Assembly (NCBI GenBank): GCA_013399895.1
Contig: VXBA01004389.1
Coordinates: forward strand, 1,116,001 to 1,180,000
Length of the DNA stretch: 64,000 nt
DNA from: Serilophus lunatus
Lineage: Eukaryota; Chordata; Aves; Passeriformes; Eurylaimidae
Direction: 5' to 3'
Made by a program: the position numbers and the translations under genes
In this document: positions 13,380 through 24,400 of the stretch, piece by piece
Numbering within the stretch: position 1 is the first letter of the stretch
Layout: each line of letters starts with the position of its first letter
The notes under the pieces: model-generated
Databases searched by the model: none
What the model saw: the letters and a program-made list of their open reading frames with translations, nothing else
What the model was told of the DNA's origin: nothing

Positions 13380-13521
13380 AAGGAAGGAGAGAAGGAAGGA
13401 GTGAAGGAGAGAAGGGAGGAAGGGAAGAAGGGAGGGAGGAAGGGAGAGAAGGGAAAAAAGGAAGAAAGGAAGAAGGGAAGAAGGGAAGGCGAGGGAGGGA
13501 AAAAGGGAAAGGGAGGGAGGA
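13380..13521 (+). repeat. Polypurine GGAA/GGGA-rich tract
   Basis: These 142 nt consist only of A and G on the plus strand, apart from a T at 13402 and a C at 13490; 13403-13489 is an uninterrupted 87-nt purine run. Units resemble GGAA, GGGA and GAAGGGA without exact periodicity. Spaced GGG triplets at 13414, 13422, 13430, 13434, 13442 and 13451 satisfy a G-quadruplex motif. The open frames crossing it (Lys/Arg/Glu/Gly on plus, Pro/Ser/Phe/Leu on minus) are composition artefacts. Confidence 0.95.
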
Positions 13522-14745
13522 CCCCAAACAAGGAAGAAGGAGCAAGTGATGTGACTGTCAAAACCAAAATTAAGCAATAAAGATCCATGTTGTGGTGGAT
13601 GTGACAGAAACTGTGAATGGATAAAGATAAGTCAGTCCTACACAGGGCTCTATGAGGGATGACCAATGAAAGAAAGTGAGGGCAAGGCACAAGAAATCAA
13701 AAGAGGAGGTACTAACCCAGCAATACCTAAATCAACACAAAATCAAGAGACAGAACAAGAACCTGAAGATAACTCAGGAACCTAGATCCCTGTGATTGTG
13801 ACCTGCCACCACTCTGCCTGCCTATGCCTTAGAGTTCCACAGTAAATAAAACTATTTGCCCTTACCATGGGCATCCCTTTGCCTTTAACAGCAGCTGTGA
13901 CTAGACCACGTTTCCTCAATAAACAGACAAACCTGATGAGAGTTAGCAGCCCTCGGCTGTTCAGTAACAGTGCAAAGGTGAAATTTTGCTTTGAGATACA
14001 GATGCAGAGCAGAGAGGATTTAAGTAAGATACACATATAATATCATGTATATAGCTGCAAAGTTTAATTCGTCCTCATTTGCTGTTCTCACAGCTCATGG
14101 TCAAGTTTCTTGGAACTTCTGCAAAGCAATTCCACTTCTACAAAAGGACCACAAGGTGATGGATTCATTCACAATGAGGAACTTTGCCAAATGAAATAGG
14201 GATACCAAAAAATTTCTTAGTATTCTAGAATGGCAAATGAGTAGAAGATAGGTGACTTGGTCTCTAAGCTATATCCTCCCATAAAATATTGGCAAAAAAC
14301 ATCCCTCTAAGCCTGTGAAGATGTACTTAAGCACTTGCAAGTAAGATGAAATCAGGATAGTATCACATATGGCAAAAGTTAAATAAATGGGCTGTCTTCT
14401 CACAGGAAATTACACTGTTCACCATCAAGCAGAATGTTAAGGAATCCAAGCTTCTCCCCTGCAGAGGGATAATGAACCCATATAATCCCATTTATCATAG
14501 TGAAGAAGCACCTAAAAAAGTAAGTTACTCTGCAGGTGTGCTCCTCTCTCCAGATCTGCACGTGGTCATAGCTCATTGGCACACATTTTCAATTTCAATG
14601 GCAACTGATTATAGATAACAGATATTGTTATATTAAATCTATCTTCTTTTTAAGATTATGTCAATAAGTATAAAGAAGAAAAGTATTTTATAATTGTAAG
14701 AAATATAAAGCTCATAGTTTGCTTTTTGCAAAGGCCATTTCCTAC

Positions 14746-14865
14746 CTGAAGGAGGAGGTCAGAAGCTGGTTTGACTTTCTGCTGGAAAAGCACACTTAAT
14801 GTTCGATTCTGTTGTTCCAAATCAAAAACTCTCATTTTCAGCTTTATACATTCCTCCCTCAGGCC
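14746..14865 (-). CDS. NCKAP5: NCKAP5 internal coding exon (120 nt, end of visible coding part)
   Basis: This exon encodes 40 residues, starting GLREECIKLK, continuing through RVFDLEQQNRTLSVLFQQK and ending SDLLLQ. The acceptor is CCCTTGTGTTGTAG and the donor CTTCAG|GTAGGAAA, both phase 0. The LREEC-IKLK-RVFDLE-QN-LFQQK pattern is the hallmark of the NCKAP5/NCKAP5L N-terminal coiled coil, and the SDLLLQ ending points to NCKAP5 rather than NCKAP5L. The first codon is GGC (Gly), where I recall Asp in mammalian NCKAP5. The next exon in the transcript was not found in the remaining 14.7 kb, so the intron runs off the left end of the window. Confidence 0.94.
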
Positions 14866-15445
14866 CTACAACACAAGGGAAAAATAGGAAGATTAGAAAG
14901 CAAGTAACAGAAGCATTTAAAAAGCTCTAAGTAATGTCAGATACAAAGAAGAAATAAATATACAACTTTTAAAGTAGTTCAAACTGGAAAAATGCACTAT
15001 TTCATTTTCTCTGGTTGGTTGATTGTCCAGGATAACACTAAAAAATCCTGTAATGACAGACAATAGTTGCCTGGCATCTCTTTTTGAAGTGTTTTCTTAG
15101 GATAAAAGTGACTTTGCTATCAATGTGTTTCATTTTGCAGCTAACACAAAGAAGAATACAGCAATCAATATATGAATATTAGAATAAGCATAAGCTAAGG
15201 AAAAAGCAAAAGCTCTATCAAACCAGGCAAAAGTTCAAAGTGGCACTGTGCCTTCACAATACTATTCTGAAGTCTGATCCTCTCCTTCTTTTTTCTGGAG
15301 TAACCAAGCCATTCTGTGGCCTGTTGTGGATGGTCTGTATCTTCTCCATTGTAACTTGTCTCTGCAGAGCTGGTGAGACTGTAGGAAGATGATGATGTGC
15401 CAGACACAGGTGGCAAAATGATCCTGCCTGAGATTTCCATTGTGA

Positions 15446-16174
15446 GCCAGGCCCTGCATCTGGGTCACAACAATCCCATGCAATGCTGCAGGCTGAGGCC
15501 AGAACATCTGGAAAGCAGAAAGGACCTGGGAGTGCTGGTGGACAGGAACATGAGCCAGTGTGTGTCCAGGTGGGCAAGAAGGTCAATGGCTTGTATGAAA
15601 AATAGTGTGGCCAGCAGGACCAGAACAGTGACTGTCCTCCTGGACACAGCAATAGTGAGGCCACACCTCAAATCCCATGTTCAATTCTGGGGTCCTTATG
15701 ACAAGGAGGATACTGAGGCTCTGAAACAAGTTCAGAGAAAGGCAATGAAACTGGTGCTGGGTGTGGAGCACAAGTCCTATAAGGAGCAGCTGAGAGACCT
15801 GGGGATGTTTAACTGGAGAAAAGGAGGCTCAGAGGGGACCTTTTCACTCTTTACAACTCTGTGGAAGGAGGGTGTAGTCAAGCAGGGCTTGGTCCCTTCA
15901 CACAGATAGTGACCGGTAGGACAAGAGGAAATGGCCTCCAGTTGCACAAGGGGAGGCTCAGATTGAACACTGGGAAAAATTTCTTAATGGAAAGGATTGG
16001 CAAGCCTGTCAACACGCTGCCCAGGAGACTGGTGGAGTCACTAGCCCTAGAGGTGTTTAAAAGCTGTGCACATATGGCACTTATTTTAGTGTTTGGCTTG
16101 GCAGTGCTAGGTTATTAGTTGGACTCCATGATCTTAAAGGGCCTTTCCAATATAAGCAATTCTATGATTCCATG
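15446..16174 (+). mobile_element. CR1 LINE fragment (ORF2 C-terminus plus 3' UTR)
   Basis: This plus-strand CR1 copy lacks the endonuclease and the catalytic RT region. It starts near the LHLGHNNP motif, continues through KDLGVLVD, VASRTRT, VRPHLKSHVQFW and a VQRKAMKLVLGVEHKSYKEQ block, then LWKEGV. The reading frame stays open to 15909, where it stops after GLVPSHR. The typical continuation (TGRTRGNGLQLHKGRLRLN) lies in another frame, so at least one frameshift breaks the ORF near 15895-15910. The 3' UTR has the CR1 signature GGACTCCATGATCTTAAAGG and ends ATTCTATGATTCCATG. It is more diverged from a typical CR1 than the 9-kb copy and probably older. The left boundary is approximate. Confidence 0.93.
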
Positions 16175-16483
16175 AAAAAGCCTTACAATTTGCCATTAGA
16201 AACAGAATTGGACTGTAAAACCATTAAAGACATTAATGGCTTTCAGATATAACAAATAGCTAGCTCTCTTCAATGTAAAAACTGCTTCTCCTATCCACTT
16301 GAAGGAATATGTGATTTTTTCAGAGAGAGGATTTTGGAGAAAGAGCAGAATCTGACACTCAGCTTTTCAGCATAATTTGTGCAGTTGTCCATTTTGAGCT
16401 GCAAGAACTTCATAAACCAGCAAAAGCAGTTCCCTAATAAAGATTATATATAAGAACAATAAGCTGTAGCCATATCTAGGTTA

Positions 16484-16540
16484 TTTTTTGTGTTTTGTTT
16501 GTTTGTTTTTGATTGGTTTTGTTTGTTGTTTGGTTTTTTT
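16484..16540. repeat. T/G low-complexity tract (TTTG-like)
   Basis: The stretch is almost exclusively T and G with TTTG/TTTTG units and a single A at 16512. It is a simple low-complexity repeat. Confidence 0.88.
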
Positions 16541-19500
16541 AGATTTACATCTCCAAAATACTTCCCCATATTCTTTTAAATTTAGGACATTTGCTGCCCT
16601 GTGGTATTGCCTAGTTCATATTACTTTCCACCATATGAAGGTGGAGAAACAGGCCTCTGGATCCCCATATGCTGTCCTGTCAATACCATTAACGACATGA
16701 TGACCTGGCTTTGTGAGAAAACAACTCAAAGGAGGGAATTGTAGTCATATGTAGCTTAAAATCTTGCCTACAGTTGCTCTAGTCTCTGCTGTAACCAGCA
16801 CTGAGGTTATAAGAGGTGAACACACAATAAAATATGCTCATCTTGAGACTTCGAGAAAATTGTAAACATCTTTTATGCATATGTAACAGACTTTATGAGA
16901 CTATTGGATGAATGCAGTTATTTTCTCTTGATAGTTTCATAACATTTGTTTTAGGTGGCTGTCAAGTGGCTGTTCAAGTGAAATTGCTAGAGCCTTCCAA
17001 CATGACCCTCAAAAAATCTTGAGTATGATGTTTGTAAAGCCCTAATGCTTTGATTTCCATCAGTGAGACTCTTTATACCTGGTCTTGCACAAGGCAATCT
17101 CTATTAGGAATAGAGATTGTAAGCAAAGACCCATCATTATGTGCCTTTCACAAATCAGAGAATTTAAAACTGAGCCTCAACGGTTACAACAGTGCTTAAC
17201 ATTTCAACTCTGCTAAGTGCACTGAACAGGAAAAATGATTCACAGGAACTAACAATGTAGAAAAAGTTTAAATCTTAGCAAGGCCTCAGCTCAAAACCTT
17301 CCTATCTTACAGTTTTAAACCCATAAGATTTATGTTTCAAACTTCAGAATTTCTTTAAAAAGTGAAATATAAGATAGTAGATTACCTGCCCAGATGTTAT
17401 AAACCCTGCCAATGGTAATGCCACACATAGCCCAGAGGAGAAATGAGACACATAAAGGTAGCAGTATTCTGCTAAAATAAAGTCTGAGTTTAGAAAGTTG
17501 AAGGACTAAAATTACCAATTAATAAAACTATCACATGTCTGAAGCATACAATTCCTCTCCTGTGGGCAAAATGACTAGCTATTAAGATAGTAATCTCCCA
17601 GATAGTTAAGGTATTCCTATGGTCTCACTATAGTAATATTTGAGCATTTCTCTAGTCTTTCTTTATCTCCTCAGCATGAATGAGATTCACTCTTTCCCAA
17701 AATGAGATCCAATGCCTTCATTAGAGCTTCCAGAAAACATTGCCCTTCTTCTGAACATGCTTCTTTATGTTTTAATTAACACTTAACTCACTTCTTTTAT
17801 ATTTAATTGATAAAAAAGAAGAAGAAATAACTTTCATGTAGAGCCCAGAGTAAAACAGTATGGAGGAGGGTAATATGCAAAAAGTACATACACAAACCAC
17901 AGAATTCTTTCATTAAGTGGTGTAACTCAAACTTCCAACTGCTGATCCAGTTCTTACATGGGAAAAAGAATAAAAATCCTGTTCTCAGCACTCCAACCAT
18001 CTCATGTTATATGAGAAATCTTCAGGTGGAAGGAGAAAGAACGGCTGTTTTCATTAAGTATCATAGCATACAGGTTTGCCTCAAATAATTTTGTCATTTT
18101 TCTGACTCCTTAAATTTCCTAGAGGTAAAATTTTATATTAATAAGTGGTAGAAAAGCCATATAATTTTGCTACATAAAATTTGTGAAATTTTGCTGTGTG
18201 CCTAATTCAGTACAAATCTCAATTTAATATAGTTTCTCCACAGTCCCAGCAAAAAAAATGTCTCTCGTTTTAGAGAAATTCTGTATGTACTGTAACAAAT
18301 TATATACTTGAAAAGTGAACATTTAAAACTGTAATTCCATTTCAAGGATTCAGTGACGTTGATAAATCACTCAAGCTTTGCTCACTCAATTTGTGTCACC
18401 AGATTCTCTCTGTGGAATCTCAGTCTTTCCACATACTGGCACGTACATGGGGCTTGATTTGTTACATTACAGCATGTACTTAATTTAGGCAAAAATTAGT
18501 CCTTGAGGGACAATTTCGAATTCACAGCAAAGCCTACGCAGTGTGCACCACTGTACAAAATCACTCTTCTCAATTTTCTGAAAGCTCTCAGCTTTTCTTC
18601 ATGTCTTGCTATGCCCCAGAGGTGTGTTATCTCTCTGTGGCATGACTGGCTCTGTCTTACTGCTCAACTGCATGACAGTAGATTTATCTGTTTACTAGTT
18701 ACTCTTTGGGTTCTGATATCTACCTTTTTGGGTCTGGTGTGAGGAATGCAATTTCCTTTTTATTGTATGCTATTGTGTTCCTGTCTTCTCTTATAAAAGG
18801 ACTTGTATGAACGGTGTCAGGAGCACTATAACTGTTAATATTCATTAGCATTTAGAAGAGTACCCTCTTTCCTCTTTCTATGGATATTAAATTACCCGTT
18901 ATTACTCAGTAATAGGTAAGCAGCTGTTAAACCCCATCAGCTCTAAGTAAATCACTTTATTAAATGTATTCGAATCTGTTTTTATTGTATCCATATGAAC
19001 TCCTTGGTTCCTGTGGGTTTGGGAGGACTCATTACTGAGAAAGTATGTAGTCATCAAAATGTCTGACATATTTGCAAAGGGAATCAGGAAGCTCCTCTCT
19101 TCATTTGGGAAACAACCATAATATTCCCAAACTAGAAATTAATATATTGAGATTAACCCTCTGGTAAATATTTCATCACATATGGTTTTAAAATAAAAAA
19201 TGTGTATGAGGCTTTTGTGTATATTAACATGAGAAAACTCAATTTCCATTGAAACTGTTCTGAAATACAAATGTGAGATTTTTTAAAAAATAGCTGTAGT
19301 TAGATTTCTAAAAGGTGCTACAGCAATAGCTCTGCAGACCCTGCAGTCCTCCGATGATGCATATGTGTACACAGAGTAATACAGCACAGGCAGCAACAGT
19401 GCAAGCTTCCCTGGATTGGTGTTGTGGCATGCACAAATCACCTCCGATCTGCAACACTTGCAACTGTTGTAGGGCAATATCCCCCTGCCAGAATAAAAGG

Positions 19501-19989
19501 CTTTGTACATCTAAAAGCCATGGGATGGAACAATGACACTTTCAACCCTATATTGTGGTAACAACTGTTGCTATTCTGTGGTCACAGCTGTTGGGTGAAC
19601 AGATTTAGGGAACATTATTACTTCTGCATTTGAGATGCTAGCTTGGGCCAGAGGAATGTGTTATCTATGTCATGGGCAAGGGCACCCTCCAGAGTCTTGC
19701 ATCACACACCTACAGGTCACCTGAACATCTCTGTCTCCAGGACAGGATACCCAAGAGCATCTTAATGGGTTCAGAACATCTCTCTGCACATCTTTTAATC
19801 TGTACAGAATGTCATAACATTGATTCACAGATTTTTTATCTGTCCAGAAAGGAGCTGAGGAGGGAATCCAGCCTTCTCCCTGATGTGCAAATGGCCAAGT
19901 GCAATTTTCTGCATCTATTTACCATTCATTTAAATGCAGATGGTTCTGGATGTGTTTGTCTATCCCCTGTCAGGATACATTGCCCACTT

Positions 19990-20300
19990 TAGGAGTTTAG
20001 TGGGCAGAGTTACAGGTCATCTTGCCCACATCTGAGCCATGCAGCAGCCACCTTGCAGCCATGCCAGTACCCAGCCTCCTTCCTCCTTGATCCTGAGCTG
20101 CATTCTCAGGCTCGGCTTCACTGAGACCTGCCTCCTCCCCATGGACCTGCCCAGGAGATGTAGGACTGAGGCTGATCCTGGCCACTGACCCTGACCCTGG
20201 TATTCCATATCCTGCCTGCCCTGCTGCCCTCCTTGGACCCTGCTCATCCCCTTGGAGGGGATATCCCGAATGACTTGCTGCTGGACTCAATGATGTCCAG
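19990..20300. other. GC-richer intronic block of unknown origin
   Basis: The segment carries words such as CTGACCCTGACCCTGG and GGACCCTGCTCATCCCC and stands out from the AT-rich flanks. Minus-strand open frames of 76 and 97 codons cross it in two frames, which is expected from GC-rich composition and not persuasive for coding. No repeat family was recognised. Confidence 0.4.
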
Positions 20301-21378
20301 AAAAGAGGCTTTGGAGCCAGTCCTCAAAAACTGTTTGCATCTAGAAAGCTTTTGGGCATGTGGCAGAGGGTTTTGATTATTTTAACTTGATGTTTCTTGC
20401 TGCATTTTAAGAACATTATTACTTGTCATCAAGTGTAGACAAAACAGTTTATATTCTTCTTTGTACTCTCTCCATTAAAAGACTGCATTTATGTCTCTTT
20501 CAGAATCATCTTTTTAAAACTAAATGATCCAAAGCATTTTAATAATGCCACATTCATCAAGTAGTCTAGATCTCACAAAGGATCATTTCATGAATATTAA
20601 AGTGTTTATAGCCTATTAGTATAGATCTTTACATTTTGTTTATCTTTTCCCCCTCATGGAATCATGCTTAACCCAAAGACCACTTCAGAGAATATCTGAG
20701 ACTTAAGACACTATTTGATCCAGAACAGACCTATATAGAAGCCATAGTAATCTTTTTATTTTGCCAGGTTTGCAGTCCACCTACAAGAATTTTTCCTGTG
20801 CAGTACTACCCTTGTTTACACAGGAGAACGGAGCAGGAAGACATCAAAGTATTTTTAAGATAAAATATACATATATATTGTGGGTCGTCAGCACCTAAGT
20901 TGAGTAGCTGAAGTCCTTTCTATACATGGAGCCTTGTCTTTCCCTCAGAGAGGCACAGGCCCACACCAGGAAGTCTTTCTTTTTGCTATGTCAGCTGTTC
21001 ACATGCACAGTTATTCATCTGTTTTACATTCCACAGGAACGGACTACGGGAGAGACACCATTCATTAGAGATAGGCAATGGAAAAATCACCATCTGGAGG
21101 AAGGATTTTCACATGCCTTTTTGTTAATATTTGGGTAAACAATAAAAATTGAATATTGGTCACATACGAGCAAGCTATGAAGATGTCCACATTCATGGAT
21201 TTTCATTTACTTGGATTACAGAATCTTGACCTTGGCCTGATATGTGGCAGCCTTGGTAACTAAACATGTGAACATAGTTTAAAAGATATATTCCATATAA
21301 GAATATATATATATCTCAAATGAACAATGAACTTCTGTAAACTTTAAGTGACACCACAATACTGAAATTACAACTTAC

Positions 21379-21417
21379 CTTTTGAGTAAGTAGAGCCTGA
21401 ACAACCTGATTAGCCAC
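21379..21417 (-). CDS. NCKAP5: NCKAP5 small internal exon (39 nt)
   Basis: This very short exon encodes 13 residues, VANQVVQALLTQK. A good pyrimidine-rich acceptor (TTGCTTATTTCTTTCAG) and a consensus donor (AAG|GTAAGTT) bound it, both phase 0. The peptide continues the helix from YERCLDE in the previous exon, and the hydrophobic V/V/A/L/L spacing fits a heptad-like coiled coil. The same stretch (VANxVVQALLxQK) is conserved between NCKAP5 and NCKAP5L. The size is a multiple of three, so inclusion or skipping would not shift the frame. Exons this small are often missed by automatic gene prediction. Confidence 0.92.
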
Positions 21418-24400
21418 CTGAAAGAAATAAGCAAAAGAAGTAAAATATAAGGACTTAAATTAAGTAAAAATAAAAAATAAGTAAAAATGTATGCTATCTG
21501 ATGTGTTTATGCATAACAACTTCTTTTGTGGCTTTACATTTCACTTTCCATCTACAACTGCCACCAATTCTAGTATTTTCATTATCTACTATTTACTTTC
21601 ATTATCTCTATGAGATAATACTGGTAAGAATATATGAAATGCACATCAACTACTTCTGTGCTAGTCCTCATTATAAATAAATGTGTATTGTATCAATTGC
21701 AGTGTGACATGATGGACACTTGGTTAACTTCTGTCATCTCCTTTTGGAGTAGATTAAAGTTTCACAGTTCTGTATGCAGCTGGTGTGCATCAGCATGGAT
21801 TGACAGCATTCACTAGAGAGGATTTTTACCAGCCAAGGATGAAGTCCTGAATGTTTTCATGAAGTTTAATTGTTTCTTGATTAAATATTGACAAAATAGT
21901 ACATCTATCATGACAAGCAGACACCATAAAGTGCCACAGAAAATTAAAGAACCTACTGTCACTGAAATGTGGTTGGAAGGCATTCACCCCACATAGCATA
22001 ATTGACTTGAATGAGATTACACACCATTGATTAGCAGAACTATATATTCAACAGGGAATTTTTGAAGTTAGTTATTTTATACATCCTTTCTGACTTGTAT
22101 TTACCAGCAAGCATAGGGGCAGTGGAAGGAGAGAGAGAAAGAGGGACTGAGATAAAATTTTCTGTTGATGATGACTAAATTGAATGTTCAAAATTATATA
22201 TGTACATATTATCACACAAAGTGCTTGCCTATATTTTTGCTCCTGTATTTAAGCAGAGGAACTAGAGATCTCTCTCTTTGCAAAAATAGATTTCTGATTT
22301 GGTTTTGAAATTATAGTAAAGAATATGCAAGTATCACCAAATCTGCATTGATTCTACTTACTCTTGTCAAATTGCATAAAAGCTCTACACTATTGATGTG
22401 AACCAAGTTGGGAGAAAAGAGCTGCAGTTAATTCACTTCTGTAAATTATTTATTTCTATTAGATCCAAAAAGTTATACTTGATTCATACTCTCATAAAAT
22501 TCCCTAGTATCAATTTTTTTTTTTTTCTTCCCAAACTGGTCCCTAACTCAAGGCAGCCTGTGGAACAATGATCTCATAAAATAGCTCTATACATGATTTA
22601 ACAGAGGACACAGACTAATATTAGAACAGTAATAACCAACAGAAGTAAACATGTTACGGTTTTGAAAACCCGTGTGCCTTGCCCTACGGGCTCTTAGGCT
22701 TCACACCCAACACTGTTCCTCCTGGCAAGTACTTTTAACATCTGTTTGCTCTACCTGAAAATTGAACAAACCACATCGAATACATTATTTCTTCACTTTC
22801 TGACACTGAGTCACTTTACCAAGGAAGAACTAAAAGGTTTTTGAAGTGTGTACTAGACACTCACAACAGAATAGCCCACGAAATGACTACACCAGCTTTA
22901 CATGTTGTACAGAGGAGTGTAAATGGCACGTACTTCCAAATGGGCAAAACCTGAACTTGCTGATGCATATACAACAAATTTTCCAGCTTTTGAGTGTATG
23001 AAGCTAGGTGTCTAAATGGAAGTATCTGCCAGTGATCCATAGCTCCCATGGATCCCAGTATGGGAGATATGTAACTAGTTTCTTTACAAAATGTGGGGTT
23101 TGTTTTGGTTTGGGTTTTTTTCCCCCCCTTTGTTTCTTCCAGTATCTAGAAGCTTGGTAAACTGTGTTGTTATTACCATTCAAGATTTTCATTTTTGGTA
23201 TTCTGAGGGAACAGAGGTGAGAAGCCTTCACTGAAATATTCTGCAGTTGCTAAATTAATTTAGCAGTCAGTAAGTGGAATCTTAGCCAAATTGCATTTCA
23301 AATGAGGTTGCCATTCCATTCCTACAGCAGATGTAAATAAGCTGATAAGATCAACAATCTACTTCCTTTTAATTTACAGGTATTAGGAGATACTATGGAT
23401 ATGAAAGACCAACATGAACCACCTCTATGAAACTGACAGTTACAACTACCAAAAACTGGAAACTGAAACCACCGAAGGCAGAAGGTCTGACTTCTCAAAT
23501 GCAGAAAATGAGAAATTCCCACTCATATGAGGCAGAACTGTGGCTCAATCCCAGTAAAAAGCAGGCTGTAAAATACTTGACCTGTGATTCTTGTAGTAAA
23601 TCAAGGTGAAACAAAGAATAAAATAGAGATGGCTGTTCCCTAATCTGTTATTCTACAGAAGATGACAGTCCTTGCTTTCACACTGCCTTCCTTTCCTTTC
23701 ATGTTTAGAGCCAAGATCTTTAGCCAATGCTTCCTTTTCTGGATTGCAATAAAAGAGATAAAAGATCCAGCTTCACTTGTTCCTTATGCATTATGTTTAC
23801 ATATACATGTCATAAAGTGGTCTTAAAAGAAATGGTATAAAACAATGAATCAAAGAAAAGAGACCCTAGTGTAACATCTGTTATACCTTCTACAAGTACT
23901 AGTATTTTACACAGCTGCCTTTAACATATGATTCCATATGCACAAACGCATTAAAAGTGTTATAAAATGAAAAATCTTATCTTTTATTCAAACCTTAAAA
24001 CCAGAGTGCCTTTTTAAGATAACTTTGCATTTTTGATTAGTTAATTCTTAAAACGTCAGCAAAAACATTAACTATCTGAAACTGCATAATTTCCTGGATA
24101 TAAGTGTGGTGAAGCTTGACAGAAATCTCAGCTGGCACAGTGATGTGAATAACCATGACATTACCATTTACCAATAAAGTGATAGCTGAATTCTGACAGG
24201 AAACTAGGATTAAGCATGTTAACCTCAGAGCCCAAAGGTACAAGAAGACAATCCTGGGCTTTGCATTAAATTTGTCAGTGACAGAAAGATATATTTATGG
24301 AGTATTTCTGAAATTAAATGAGCTCTTTTCTTATTTATCAAGTACTGGAACATTTCAATGACATCTTCTTCCAAATACTGTTCTGAAGTTGTTTCCTGTA

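Larger units (their letters stand above)
1..14745 (-). other. NCKAP5: NCKAP5 intron (3' of the 120-nt exon), left part of the window
   Basis: This is non-coding intronic DNA following the donor at 14745-14744 (minus strand). The only recognisable contents are the entries listed separately: a 24-nt T run at 1509-1532, the tRNA-Ile/CR1 SINE near 3 kb, the minus-strand CR1 with its N gap at 9.0-9.8 kb, a T-rich tract near 12.9 kb and the polypurine tract at 13.4 kb. A GC-richer block at about 3395-3780 is unexplained. All open frames here are short, lack splice context and do not resemble NCKAP5; the exon expected after SDLLLQ was not seen. Intervals not named here show nothing beyond AT-leaning unique-looking sequence. 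Confidence 0.8.
14866..21378 (-). other. NCKAP5: NCKAP5 intron between the 39-nt and 120-nt exons (6513 nt)
   Basis: This is a complete phase-0 intron with donor GTAAGT and acceptor TTGTAG. It contains a plus-strand CR1 fragment (about 15446-16174), an antisense open stretch just before it (15195-15440), a T/G-only low-complexity tract near 16.5 kb, and a GC-richer block at about 19990-20300. The remainder shows no gene, RNA gene or repeat that I can recognise by eye. Confidence 0.88.

Noticed and set aside
13218..13690. Open frames of 113-120 codons over the purine tract
   Set aside because: They are produced by the stop-free GGAA/GGGA repeat composition (Lys/Glu/Gly/Arg or Pro/Ser/Phe/Leu), not by a gene.
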